A stretch of DNA of 64,000 bases, from positions 1,364,001-1,428,000 of the forward strand of contig NZ_CP130748.1 of NCBI RefSeq assembly GCF_030563405.1, read 5' to 3'. Source of the stretch: Vibrio sp. SNU_ST1 (GTDB lineage Bacteria > Pseudomonadota > Gammaproteobacteria > Enterobacterales > Vibrionaceae). The stretch's first letter is position 1, and every line of letters starts with the position of its first letter. The notes under the pieces were generated by a model. It did not search any database, was not told the origin of the DNA, and was given only the letters and a program-made list of their open reading frames with translations. Positions 8,119 to 16,364 of this stretch are shown here, in pieces. A program made the position numbers and the translations under genes.

Positions 8119-8134
8119 TAACAAGGAAAGCCAC

Positions 8135-8533
8135 ATGAAAAACATAGCTATGGCCGTGGTTGTAAGAGAAGGGAAAGTCTTAATCCAAAACCGTTTTAGA
8201 CCTCGCCAAGGTATGGTATTTGAGTTCCCTGGAGGTTCAGTTGATCCCGGTGAGTCGGGTAGCCAAGCTGCAATTAGAGAGTTGTGGGAAGAAACAGGTC
8301 TTAAAGATTTACAACTTCTCGGCACTCATCAAGCTATCAATAACTTCGGCGGTGAGATTCATTATGTAGTTTTGCGCTTGGATCAGAATGATGAGCCTAA
8401 AGTGGTCGACGCAGAAAGACAGCAAACTTTCTATTGGCTAGAGCGCTCAGCGATTCCTCTTGATGACTTTTATCGTGCAGATATCGAGTTTATAGAGAAC
8501 CATTTGAGTCGATATATCTCTCAAAGATGCTAG
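8135..8533 (+). CDS. NUDIX hydrolase (MutT-like)
   Basis: 132 residues from ATG 8135, chosen over an upstream ATG because AAGGAAAG lies just before it. The Nudix box is complete at residues 34-56: GGSVDPGESG then AAIRELWEETGL, matching GX5EX7REUXEEXGU. Enzymes of this family split nucleoside diphosphates linked to another group; small ones like this often act on (deoxy)nucleotide or sugar substrates, but the substrate cannot be read from sequence. It sits immediately behind a half attC site, so it may be a stranded cassette. Confidence 0.9.
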   Translation: MKNIAMAVVVREGKVLIQNRFRPRQGMVFEFPGGSVDPGESGSQAAIRELWEETGLKDLQLLGTHQAINNFGGEIHYVVLRLDQNDEPKVVDAERQQTFYWLERSAIPLDDFYRADIEFIENHLSRYISQRC

Positions 8534-8579
8534 TTTCATAACCACCATCTCTATTCATCGTTAGTTTCACGGAGGAAGC

Positions 8580-8705
8580 ATGACAAGCGACCAATTATTG
8601 GAAAAGGCACTTTATAGCAGTGCCAGCATCCATCAACCCCCAACGAGCTTGTTCAGCGCTTTTATCAGAAGTGGTCCTTAATTTATGGACGTGACTTTAA
8701 GTGAC
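8580..8705 (+). pseudogene. Frameshifted short gene remnant
   Basis: ATG 8580 has a strong GGAGGAAGC site and reads MTSDQLLEKALYSSASIHQP before a run of five C. One base out of frame the reading continues as PNELVQRFYQKWSLIYGRDF to a stop at 8705. Loss of one C in the run would join both parts into about 41 residues. The protein is unrecognised; it may be a decayed short gene rather than a whole one. Confidence 0.35.
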
Positions 8706-8974
8706 TGACCTGTTCTGACAGTATCTAGAATAACTGGAACGGATTATGACTAGGAACGTAGAAACCACTCACCTGAATTTAATTGCAACAATAAATGACA
8801 TACAAACGTAGAGGTAGCGCACAGAATCGAAAAAGGGGATATCGTGATCACGTAATCATTGATCTAGCCGATAGTGAGGTAGTGATAAGAGTTCGATAAT
8901 TCGTTGTCGGATCCAAATTAGAACTGTAAATCTAATTTCTAAGTAATTGTTATCTCGGGAAGAGTTTTTGTGCT
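8706..8974. promoter_or_regulatory. Intergenic, upstream of anion-transporter operon
   Basis: I see no gene in these bases. The stretch should contain the promoter of the transporter operon. GGGAAGAG (about 8959-8966) before the ATG at 8975 is the likely ribosome site. Confidence 0.4.
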
Positions 8975-10393
8975 ATGCGCCCCTATATTAAATACATTAT
9001 CCCTATTTTAATTCCTTTCATTATCCTCGTAATGCCGCTATCAGCGTTTCCATTTGAAGGCCTTACGATTATTCAACAACGCGTTATCGCGATCTTTTTA
9101 TTAGCGGCATTGTGCTGGGTGTTCGAGCCTATCCCGATTTACGCGACGTCTGTTGTTATTATCGTTCTGCAACTGTTGATGTTGTCGGATAAAGGGCTGA
9201 TCTTTTTAAGGTTTGAGCATGGGGAAGAACATTTTGGTGAGCTGTTAAAATACAGCGATATCATGGCGACATTCGCCAGCCCAATCATCATGCTGTTTTT
9301 GGGTGGTTTCTTCTTAGCGATGGCTGCCACTAAATATCGATTAGACGTAAACTTAGCTCGCGTGTTGTTGAAGCCATTTGGACAAGATCCAAAGTTTGTG
9401 ATGCTCGGCTTAATGTTGATCACTGGCATCTTTTCGATGTTTATGTCTAACACGGCAACAACGGCAATGATGCTATCTATTTTAACTCCGGTACTGGCTG
9501 TGTTTGGTCCGAAAGACCCCGGTCGTGTAGCGTTTGCGCTTTGTATTCCTGTTGCTGCTAACATCGGTGGCATTGGCACCCCGATAGGAACCCCTCCGAA
9601 CGCTATCGCACTTAAATATTTAGTTGGCGACAACCTAATTACGTTTGGTGAATGGATGGCATTTGGTGTGCCGTTTGTCGTTATTATGATGGCGTTAGCG
9701 TGGTTTTTAATAGGCTTTATGTACAAAGCTGACCAAAAGAAAATCGAGCTAAGCATCAAAGGTAAATTCCTTAAAACGCCCAAAGCCATTGCGGTATACG
9801 TTACTTTTGCGCTGACCATCATTCTTTGGTTAATGGGCTCAAGCCATGGCATGAACTCTTATACCGTCGCCCTGATTCCTGTCGCTGTGTTCTCACTCAC
9901 AGGGATCATCAATAAAGAAGACCTGAAAAAGATTTCTTGGGACGTACTGTGGCTTGTATCAGGAGGTATTGCGCTTGGTTTAGCTCTCGATAAAACTGGC
10001 TTAGCAAAGCTTGTGGTACACAGTATTCCGTTTGATACCTACTCACCCTATGTGGTGTTGTTCGGAGCGGCGTTCTTGTGCTTGGTAATGGCAAACTTTA
10101 TGTCCCATACCGCAACGGCTAACTTGTTAATGCCAATTATGGCTGCTTTAGGTTCGTCTATGGCTTCACTCACGCCACTAGGCGGTGAGTTAACGTTAAT
10201 TCTGGTTGTGACTTTTGCCGCTTCATTAGGTATGTCGCTGCCAATCAGTACGCCACCGAATGCGTTGGCTCATGCCACTGGTCATGTGCAAAGTAATCAA
10301 ATGGCCAGAATCGGTATTATTTTGGGTGTGGTTGGTGTGCTACTGAGTTTTGTTATGGTGTGGGTGCTACATTCAATTGGTCACATAGGATAA
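8975..10393 (+). CDS. DASS/SLC13-family sodium:anion symporter
   Basis: 472 residues with about 11-12 membrane segments. It shows the two SNT-type substrate/sodium motifs of the DASS family: MSNTATTAMML near residue 157 and MSHTATANLLMPI near 377. Each comes with a GTPPNA/STPPNA loop (GTPIGTPPNAI and STPPNALAHATG). Members carry dicarboxylates, tricarboxylates or sulfate with sodium across the inner membrane; the substrate here is unknown. A histidine kinase gene starts 7 bp after the stop and a response regulator overlaps that, so this is a transporter with its own sensing pair in one operon. Confidence 0.88.
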   Translation: MRPYIKYIIPILIPFIILVMPLSAFPFEGLTIIQQRVIAIFLLAALCWVFEPIPIYATSVVIIVLQLLMLSDKGLIFLRFEHGEEHFGELLKYSDIMATFASPIIMLFLGGFFLAMAATKYRLDVNLARVLLKPFGQDPKFVMLGLMLITGIFSMFMSNTATTAMMLSILTPVLAVFGPKDPGRVAFALCIPVAANIGGIGTPIGTPPNAIALKYLVGDNLITFGEWMAFGVPFVVIMMALAWFLIGFMYKADQKKIELSIKGKFLKTPKAIAVYVTFALTIILWLMGSSHGMNSYTVALIPVAVFSLTGIINKEDLKKISWDVLWLVSGGIALGLALDKTGLAKLVVHSIPFDTYSPYVVLFGAAFLCLVMANFMSHTATANLLMPIMAALGSSMASLTPLGGELTLILVVTFAASLGMSLPISTPPNALAHATGHVQSNQMARIGIILGVVGVLLSFVMVWVLHSIGHIG

Positions 10394-10399
10394 CGATAC

Positions 10400-11755
10400 G
10401 TGTATCAACAAAAGGTAGAAGCACTTATCGATCGTTATTTTAATCAGACAGAACGTCGGGTGACGTGCCGTGCCGGTAACACCATTATTGAACAATCAGC
10501 GTTAAACACTCGTTTGTATTATGTGTTTAGTGGAGAACTGGAAGGGTTTTATTCTGAAGCGAATACACCGCAAGTGCGAGTATTTAGCGCGGGTAGTGGG
10601 GCTTTTATAGGCGTTCATAGCTTCTTTTCAGGTAATTGGACAGCATCTTCAACGGTTGTCGCTAAAACCGATGTTGAGTTAGCGTGGATCGATAAAGACA
10701 CGCCTGCAGAAGATGAACGTAAGTTTGGTCCTCTTACCGCACAGTTCACACCTGTGATTGTCAATGAGTTGTCGCGTCGTCAACGCCGTGCAACACAAGA
10801 AGCGATAGCGAAACAAAAAGCGCTAGAGAAGTTACATACTGCTGAGCAAATGACGACCTTGGGTCAATTGGCTGCAGGGATTGCCCATGAGCTTAACAAC
10901 GCTATTGGTGTAGTAAATAGTAAGTCTGGCCGACTTGAAACGGTCATCATGGATCTGCTCGAAGAAGTGCATCCAGAAGCCAGTCAATTTTTCGATTTTG
11001 GGTTAATGCATGGTCAGAAAACGTCGTCGTTAGAAGCACGAACACGTGGGCGACAATTTGAAAGAAAATATGGTTTAGACAAAAACATTGCTCGCTCTCT
11101 TGCAAAGGCGATTCCAATTGACGCTTTATCTGCAACAGACGTTATTTCAAAGCATTGGCTGAAAAACCCAGAAGAAGCGATTCGTTTTTGGCAGATGGGC
11201 TGTGATTTACATGATTTACGTTTGGCATCTAGACACACCGTCGGCATCGTAAAATCGGTTAAACAACTTGGCAGAGTTGATATTGACACCGAAGAAGCGG
11301 TTGATATTAATGACTCCATTAACCATGCCTTATCGTTGTTACAAAGTGAGTTACGTAGAGTGTCTGTGCGATTGAGCCCTGCAGATTTGCCGACTTTTAA
11401 AGGCTCGAAAACAGAGCTTGTTCAGATTTGGGTCAATATTGTAAAAAATGCTTGTGATGCAATGTCGAATTCAGACGATGCTGCAATAGAAATTCAAACC
11501 AGATTAAGTAAGAAAAGAATATTAGTTACGATCACGAATAACGGCCCTGAGATAGACGAGGTGACTCGTAGAAAGGTATTTCAGCCCAACTTCACCACTA
11601 AAAAAGGTGGTTTATCGTTTGGATTGGGCTTGGGTTTATCAATAGTTAAGCGGATTGTGGCGGGTTATGGCGGAAGTATCGTTGTGAAAAGTGATGCTTC
11701 TAAAACTGTATTTAGAATCAAGTTACCAATAGAGGGTGAACATGGAGAAGCTTAA
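10400..11755 (+). CDS. Sensor histidine kinase with N-terminal cNMP-binding-like domain
   Basis: 451 residues from a GTG start with AGGA upstream, 7 bp after the transporter stop. Residues 10-125 resemble a CRP-type cyclic-nucleotide-binding beta-roll (VFSGELEGFY, FIGVHSFFSG). A short coiled linker follows. The HisKA box is TTLGQLAAGIAHELNN (phosphorylated His about 163). The HATPase domain shows VNIVKNACDAM (N box) and GLGLGLSIVKRIV (G box). About 90 extra residues sit between the His box and the next kinase helix. There are no membrane segments, so it acts in the cytosol. The effector bound by the beta-roll is unknown. It is predicted to phosphorylate the overlapping response regulator. Confidence 0.88.
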   Translation: MYQQKVEALIDRYFNQTERRVTCRAGNTIIEQSALNTRLYYVFSGELEGFYSEANTPQVRVFSAGSGAFIGVHSFFSGNWTASSTVVAKTDVELAWIDKDTPAEDERKFGPLTAQFTPVIVNELSRRQRRATQEAIAKQKALEKLHTAEQMTTLGQLAAGIAHELNNAIGVVNSKSGRLETVIMDLLEEVHPEASQFFDFGLMHGQKTSSLEARTRGRQFERKYGLDKNIARSLAKAIPIDALSATDVISKHWLKNPEEAIRFWQMGCDLHDLRLASRHTVGIVKSVKQLGRVDIDTEEAVDINDSINHALSLLQSELRRVSVRLSPADLPTFKGSKTELVQIWVNIVKNACDAMSNSDDAAIEIQTRLSKKRILVTITNNGPEIDEVTRRKVFQPNFTTKKGGLSFGLGLGLSIVKRIVAGYGGSIVVKSDASKTVFRIKLPIEGEHGEA

Positions 11756-12215
11756 TTTAATCTGTGTCGATGACCAGAGAGAAGTACTGAGCGCAGTGGT
11801 ACAAGATTTAGAGCCGCTGGCGAGCTGGCTGAATATTGAAGATTGTGAATCAGCACAAGAAGTGCTTGATCTCATTGATGAACTTGACGCAGAAGGCGAA
11901 CACATTACCGTCATCGTGTCTGATCATGTGATGCCAGGGAAAACGGGTGTCGAGTTACTCACTGAAGTGTTCCATGACCGCCGCTTTCCGAATACAAAGA
12001 AAATTCTTCTTACGGGGCAGGCCACTCATACCGATACCATCAATGCGATTAATGCAGCAGGCATCGACCGTTACTTTGAAAAGCCTTGGCAAGCAAGCAC
12101 GTTAGTTGAATGCATTCGTACTCTTGTCACTGAGTACATATTTGATCAAGGGCTTGATTACACGGACTATCAGAATGAGCTCGACCAGCAGGTTGTGTTG
12201 AGACGCTTACGTTAG
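11742..12215 (+). CDS. Single-domain response regulator
   Basis: 157 residues from ATG 11742, with GAGG six bases upstream; it overlaps the kinase gene by 14 bp, indicating translational coupling. The receiver domain shows the acidic pair in CVDDQREV, the phosphorylated Asp about residue 61 in VSDHVMPGKTG, Thr in LLTGQA and Lys in YFEKPW. A short helical tail of about 35 residues follows, with no DNA-binding domain. Output is therefore likely by protein contact or through another component; whether it controls the transporter gene is inferred from neighbourhood only. Confidence 0.85.
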   Translation: MEKLNLICVDDQREVLSAVVQDLEPLASWLNIEDCESAQEVLDLIDELDAEGEHITVIVSDHVMPGKTGVELLTEVFHDRRFPNTKKILLTGQATHTDTINAINAAGIDRYFEKPWQASTLVECIRTLVTEYIFDQGLDYTDYQNELDQQVVLRRLR

Positions 12216-12266
12216 GCTCTTGCGTTAGCCATTTACGTTAGTCATTTATGTCAGTCGCTTGAAATT

Positions 12267-12332
12267 GTATGCACCGAAGGACGCTTTCTGAAGGATTTTT
12301 TCTTTGAAAGCTGTAATCTTTCGGTGCATATA
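12267..12332. terminator. Inverted repeat downstream of the regulator gene
   Basis: TGCACCGAA (12271-12279) and TTCGGTGCA (12320-12328) form a stem enclosing smaller complementary runs (GCTTTC/GAAAGC). There is no long T tract. It could be a terminator or processed RNA structure at the end of the transporter operon. Confidence 0.4.
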
Positions 12333-12549
12333 TTACCTATCTCTTTTAGTCGTTCAGGCTTTAGTACTCAGTGATTAACACACGGGTTGCTGACTTAAGT
12401 TGAAAACTCATACGCTACGCCAGACCAAGACCAAGACCAAGACCAACGGATGCATTGTGTCTTCTTCACGAACGATTCCCTGAACATTCTGCAGAACTAA
12501 AATGTGTCGCAGAGTACCAGTGTCGTTTGTTAGAAAAGTAAGTCGAGAT
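12333..12549. other. Non-coding stretch with AGACCA tandem repeat and possible coding remnant
   Basis: About four copies of AGACCA lie at 12421-12445. One frame across them continues as TDALCLLHERFPEHSAELK and on to a TAA near 12540, which reads like a protein C-terminus but has no start. I do not recognise it. It may be a gene remnant. Confidence 0.35.
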
Positions 12550-12580
12550 TATTCAAAAGTGATTCCTAACGCGTGGTATG
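12550..12580 (+). repeat. attC-like left half site
   Basis: TTCAAAAGTGATTCCTAACGCGTGGTAT matches the left inner part of the local attC sites (GATTCCCAACGCTCGGCAT). The mcrC remnant starts directly after it. Confidence 0.5.
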
Positions 12581-12583
12581 TGA

Positions 12584-13215
12584 AGTTCTAAGTCAGATCG
12601 GTACTTACAACGTAAAGGACTAGGCTTTTCACCTCTTAGCATGAAAAGTACGGCGAATGCGCAGTCTTTACTTTTCCCTATGGAGTCTGTGTTTGAAAGC
12701 TATGTTGCGTCGATATTACGCAGGAACTTAGCTGATGGCGTTACTCTTAGCACGCAAGTTAAGTCTGAATATTTAGTTCACCAAATGGTGAACGCCAGTT
12801 CCAACTTCGCCCTGATTTAATGCTCACTAAGTCTCCTAAGTCGCCAGAAACGCCAGAAATGATAGATACCACAGTGATTTTAGATACCAAATGGAAGCTT
12901 ATTAACCTAACCGCTTCTAATTACGGTATATCGCAGTCTGACATGTATCAAATGTTTGCCTACGACAATAAATACCTAGGGGGAGAAGGGGATCTGTTTT
13001 TGATTTATCCTGCTCATGATGGTTCTGATAAGGCGGTTGAGTGCAGCTTTGACTTTGATAAATAATCGCCACCTAAGCTTACGTTATGGGTTGTCCCGCT
13101 TACTTTAAAATCTGAAAACGAGAATAGTGTTATTTGGCCAGAAGTATTTAAGTCTAAAGCTAATGAGCTTATTGGTTCGCTAGCACAAAGGCTGAAGCAT
13201 GAGAGCTATGCTTGA
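12584..13215 (+). pseudogene. Decayed mcrC (McrBC 5-methylcytosine restriction component)
   Basis: Three consecutive pieces together read like the C-terminal half of McrC. The first (frame from 12584) has SLLFPMESVFESYVASILRR. A frameshift near 12795 leads to QLRPDLMLTKSPK, VILDTKWKLIN, NYGISQSDMYQMFAY and GDLFLIYPAH, ending at an in-frame TAA (13063-13065). The same frame resumes with LTLWVVPLTL to a stop at 13215. LFPMExVFExYV, LRPDL, DTKWK and YGISQxDxYQxFAY are McrC hallmarks with the PD-(D/E)XK nuclease residues. The N-terminal half and mcrB are absent, so the system is dead. A half attC site sits at the broken left edge. Confidence 0.85.
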
Positions 13216-13356
13216 TCTTGGTAAGTTGGCGATTTTATTGGCAGTGTGAATGGTTTATATTTCCATAATATCTATGTGCTAAAGGAAAATGTTGCGCTGG
13301 TACAATGCGTTACATAAATGGGCACTCGGTCGAAAGTATATGAATTAAGGATAATT

Positions 13357-13833
13357 ATGCCGGATATCTCCCTCCAACTTGAACTTGCCAGCACTGCCGA
13401 TATCCAACAGTTGCAGAGGTCCGCACTCAGCGCATTTGCAGACGATGTGGAAAAATATGGTGCGTTCCCGCCAAACATAGAATCAACAGAGTGGTTCCAA
13501 ACTGAGGTTAGTAAAGGCAACTTTTATAAAGTGCTGTACAACAGCGACTATGCTGGGGCAATTTGCGTAGAATGTGGTGAGCAGAGCAGTATTGAGATCC
13601 GATATTTCTACATTGATGTTCAGTATCAAAATAAACATATTGGCTCTCAAGCCATGAGCCTTATTGAACACCAGTATTCGCATATCGCAAACTGGACTTT
13701 GTTCACCCCTTATCAGTCCTACAGAAACCACCATTTCTACGAAAAATTAGGATATATCAAAGTCGGTGAAGTTCAGCCAGACCAATCAGACGATTTCAAA
13801 TTGTTTGAATATTCAAAGAGCCATTTAAGTTGA
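13357..13833 (+). CDS. GNAT-family N-acetyltransferase
   Basis: 158 residues from ATG 13357, preceded by AAGGA; an upstream in-frame ATG is not preferred. The fold is suggested by IEIRYFYIDVQYQNKHIGSQAM (the acetyl-CoA binding motif A, with a degenerate Q/RxxGxG as QNKHIGS) and the C-terminal YEKLGYIKVGE strand. GNAT enzymes move an acetyl group from acetyl-CoA to an amine; the substrate is unknown. GNAT genes are common integron cargo. A TAACAAACG run follows 20 bp after the stop, a weak trace of an attC. Confidence 0.82.
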   Translation: MPDISLQLELASTADIQQLQRSALSAFADDVEKYGAFPPNIESTEWFQTEVSKGNFYKVLYNSDYAGAICVECGEQSSIEIRYFYIDVQYQNKHIGSQAMSLIEHQYSHIANWTLFTPYQSYRNHHFYEKLGYIKVGEVQPDQSDDFKLFEYSKSHLS

Positions 13834-13928
13834 AATAGAGGCATAACAAACGTACACGGCATCTATAACTGATGATTGCTGCTCAATTAGATGTTTTGGT
13901 ATAGGGAAAATTCAGCTAAGGGAATTAG

Positions 13929-14405
13929 ATGAGTGAAAAAGTGAAAGTAGCACTGAAGTGGCTCAAAGAACTCTTGGATGCTGATGGTGTTGAGTATCAA
14001 ATCGTCGGAGGGCTAGCTGCAACGATACATGGTGGCAGTCGTGAAATCGCAGACATAGACCTTTATATCCACAACTTCGACGCAAATAAGGTTTTGGCTC
14101 ACGTATCGCAATTCATATCTAAGCCGTTAATTCACTATGCAGAATACGGTTGGGATCTCGAGTATTTCCAGTTGATTTACCAAGATCAAAAAATTGAAAT
14201 TGGTTTATCTCATAATACGAAGATACAGTCGGCTCTAGATGGATCTTGGCATCAACTCGAAATCGATTTTTCAGAGTCAGTCATTAAAAGCTATCTCGGT
14301 ATCGAGTTGCCAGTTATCCCAGTTCATCATTTAGTAGAGTACAAGCGAATATTAGGTAGGGAAGTCGATCTAATTGACATACAAGAACTGACGTTAGCCA
14401 CTTAA
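13929..14405 (+). CDS. Nucleotidyltransferase-fold protein
   Basis: 158 residues, with AAGGGA upstream of the ATG. VGGLAATIHGGSREIADIDLYI (about residues 26-47) has the GG...R..DxD pattern of minimal nucleotidyltransferases, with Asp41 and Asp43 as metal ligands and a possible third acidic residue in KIEIGL. Similar Vibrio proteins are sometimes labelled MazG-related, which the sequence does not show. Such proteins include antibiotic-modifying enzymes and type IV toxin-antitoxin toxins. No partner antitoxin is evident, and the next gene is a YjbR-like protein 30 bp away. Confidence 0.75.
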   Translation: MSEKVKVALKWLKELLDADGVEYQIVGGLAATIHGGSREIADIDLYIHNFDANKVLAHVSQFISKPLIHYAEYGWDLEYFQLIYQDQKIEIGLSHNTKIQSALDGSWHQLEIDFSESVIKSYLGIELPVIPVHHLVEYKRILGREVDLIDIQELTLAT

Positions 14406-14434
14406 TTTGATGTTGTGTGCATAAGGAAATGAGT

Positions 14435-14803
14435 ATGAATTACGATGAGTTTAACCATTTTTGCGGGACATTTACTGGGACGAGTCATGTCGTTCAATGG
14501 GGTAATTCAGATGTCTGGAAGGTGGGTGGTAAAGTCTTTGCCATTGGTGGTTGGAGTGATGACAAAAAAGCGGCATTCACTTTTAAGACATCCAACTTAA
14601 ATTACGACTTCCTCAGTGATTGTGAGGGTTATAAACCGGCTCCGTACTTTGCTAACCGTGGGATGAAATGGATACAGCAAGTTGAGACTTCCGGTCAATT
14701 AGACGATGACCTAAAGTATTACTTGTCTGAGTCTTATCGTATTGTTGCTAGTGGTTTAAGTAAACGTAAACAACGAGAGTTGGGTATAGAACACCTATCA
14801 TAA
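14435..14803 (+). CDS. MmcQ/YjbR-family protein
   Basis: 122 residues from ATG 14435, with AAGGA seven bases upstream. MNYDEFNHFCGTFTGTSHVVQWGNSDVWKV is shown here only in outline: the start matches YjbR N-termini, and VFAIGGWS, APYFANRGMKWIQQ and LSESYRIVASGLSKRKQREL match the fold's conserved parts. YjbR proteins have a double-wing DNA-binding-like (CyaY-like) fold of unknown function. It is probably co-transcribed with the preceding nucleotidyltransferase-fold gene. Confidence 0.82.
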   Translation: MNYDEFNHFCGTFTGTSHVVQWGNSDVWKVGGKVFAIGGWSDDKKAAFTFKTSNLNYDFLSDCEGYKPAPYFANRGMKWIQQVETSGQLDDDLKYYLSESYRIVASGLSKRKQRELGIEHLS

Positions 14804-14901
14804 CGAGTGGAGCACAATGATAGGTGTTAGAAACTGCAATTTTTCATTGTGTTAATTTTTAATTTTAGAGTGGTGTTGCCATTCGTATCAGATGAGGCGA
14901 T

Positions 14902-15342
14902 ATGAAAAAAGGATATGTGATAGCAATATCGATTGGCTTTATCGTGTTCTGTCTCGTTGGGCGTGAACAGCAATGGTTCGGGGCCAATAATTCCGAGTCG
15001 TTTCCTAAACTTCCTGATGGTCCCCAATTTGTTCCTTCTACCGATTTCGACGGTGAGTGGCTAGGTCGACGTATTAATACTACGGGTAATAATATGTGTG
15101 AACGTACCACCATCACAGGATCTATTCGTGACGGTAAAGCCACGCTCAGGCTTACTTACAACGGAACTCCGTTACAAGGTTGGGTTTCTGAAAGTGGAGA
15201 CTTACGTTTATATGCCAAGCATCGCCAGTGGGATTATCGATTTTCAGCACATGGCAGTAGCAATAGATTTGATGGTCGTTGGCATTTAACCAATGGCCCG
15301 TGTAAAGGCACTTGGTTTATAGAAAAAGCCAATGACATGTAG
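14902..15342 (+). CDS. Hypothetical exported or membrane-anchored protein
   Basis: 146 residues, GAGG upstream. One hydrophobic segment at residues 5-20 (VIAISIGFIVFCLVG) acts as signal or anchor. The rest is predicted beta-rich, with DGEWLGRRI, CERTTITGSIRDGKATL and FDGRWHLTNGPCKGTWFI and two cysteines that could pair. I do not recognise the family. The repeated G(E/R)W pattern suggests a lipocalin-like or small beta-barrel domain, which is inference. Confidence 0.65.
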   Translation: MKKGYVIAISIGFIVFCLVGREQQWFGANNSESFPKLPDGPQFVPSTDFDGEWLGRRINTTGNNMCERTTITGSIRDGKATLRLTYNGTPLQGWVSESGDLRLYAKHRQWDYRFSAHGSSNRFDGRWHLTNGPCKGTWFIEKANDM

Positions 15343-15432
15343 GGCCATAAACGCATTATATACTTGGAATAACTTAAACAATATCCACACGCATGTGTAC
15401 GATTTAGTTTAAACGTATAGATAGGGAAACCC

Positions 15433-15645
15433 ATGAGGATTGTGATTTTTATCGCTACAGTGATTTTAGTTAAATCAATTGAAGCAAAGTTTGGGCACAC
15501 CTATAACATATTTTCAGATCCACTTGATATCAAGTTAGCCGCTCTTGATTTTGTCTTGTGGGTTTCAGTCTACTTTGGTTTATCTCTTGTTTATGAGAAG
15601 GGCAAAGGCATCCTGACTAAAATAGGTAAAGTTAAGAACCCTTAA
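15433..15645 (+). CDS. Small hypothetical membrane protein
   Basis: 70 residues, AGGG upstream of the ATG. Two hydrophobic segments (about residues 2-16 and 38-55) end in a basic tail (KGKGILTKIGKVKNP). No recognised family. The 90-bp gap before it holds CACACGCATGTG, a short palindrome. Confidence 0.6.
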   Translation: MRIVIFIATVILVKSIEAKFGHTYNIFSDPLDIKLAALDFVLWVSVYFGLSLVYEKGKGILTKIGKVKNP

Positions 15646-15720
15646 TGGGTTGTATGAATTAGCCGAACAAGATGTTTATGGTAAATTCTAGCTATCAATG
15701 AAGTTGTACATGGAGGTGCA

Positions 15721-16285
15721 ATGAACATCGGAATCTATAGAAGTTCTCGACTTCTCTGGCCCATTTGAAGTTTTTAGCACTGCAAAGCGTTTAGGTGCTG
15801 AAGATCTAAATGTATTCTTAATCTCCGAAAATGCGGGACCCGTTATAGCTCGTGGCGGTTTCAAGGTATTGGCTGACTATTCATTAAACAATCATCCAAA
15901 GATCGATTTATTAATGGTCGTTGGTGGTGTGCACACTGACGAAATGAACAAACGAAATGTACTCGATTGGTTAGCTTCTGTTTCAGGTTCAGCCTCGCAA
16001 GTAGCGTCTGTTTGTACTGGTGCGTTTCTTTTGGCTAAAGCTGGTTTACTTGAGGGATTAGCAGTCACTACTCATTGGGAAGATATTTCTGACTTAGCGT
16101 TACAGTTTCCATGTTTAAATGTGATCAGTGATAAACGATGGGTGACATCAGGTAAATTCACAACTTCTGGAGGGATTTCTGCAGGTATAGATATGAGCTT
16201 ACATTTAGTATCAGTACATTACGGTCTGCAATTTTCCTCGAAAGTAGCGCGTCAAATGGAGTACAGTTGGCATGAATGTACATAA
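15721..16285 (+). pseudogene. DJ-1/PfpI-family (isonitrile-hydratase-like) protein, 5' frameshift
   Basis: ATG 15721 with GGAGG upstream reads MNIGIY and then leaves the frame. The body continues in another frame as EVLDFSGPFEVFSTAKRLGAE through VIARGGFKVL, MVVGGVHTDE, the nucleophile elbow SVCTGAFLLAKAGLLEG and VTTHWEDI. Family members normally begin like MNIGIYIYDDVEVLDFSGPFEVF, so about ten to fourteen bases have been lost between TAT and GAA. The body frame has a stop just upstream, so a normal N-terminus cannot be made; an internal ATG at 15869 would lose the first strands. Otherwise intact to the stop, so the loss is recent. Confidence 0.75.
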
Positions 16286-16345
16286 CTAACCTTTCTAAAA
16301 TGATTCAACATATGTGGCATTTTTCAATGCAGTACTCAGGTGTGA
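16283..16345 (+). repeat. attC-like left half site
   Basis: CATAACTAACCTTTCTAAAAT, then GATTCAACATATGTGGCATTTT, repeats the left-half pattern seen at 8056-8118. As there, a ribosome site and start codon follow and the right half is missing. Confidence 0.5.
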
Positions 16346-16364
16346 TTTAAAACAAGGACAGAGT

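Noticed and set aside
9139..9852. 237-residue minus-strand frame inside the DASS transporter
   Set aside because: Shadow frame opposite a clear membrane transporter with family motifs.
13843..13900. Full attC after the first GNAT gene
   Set aside because: CATAACAAACG fits a left end, but inner arms and right end are not recognisable.
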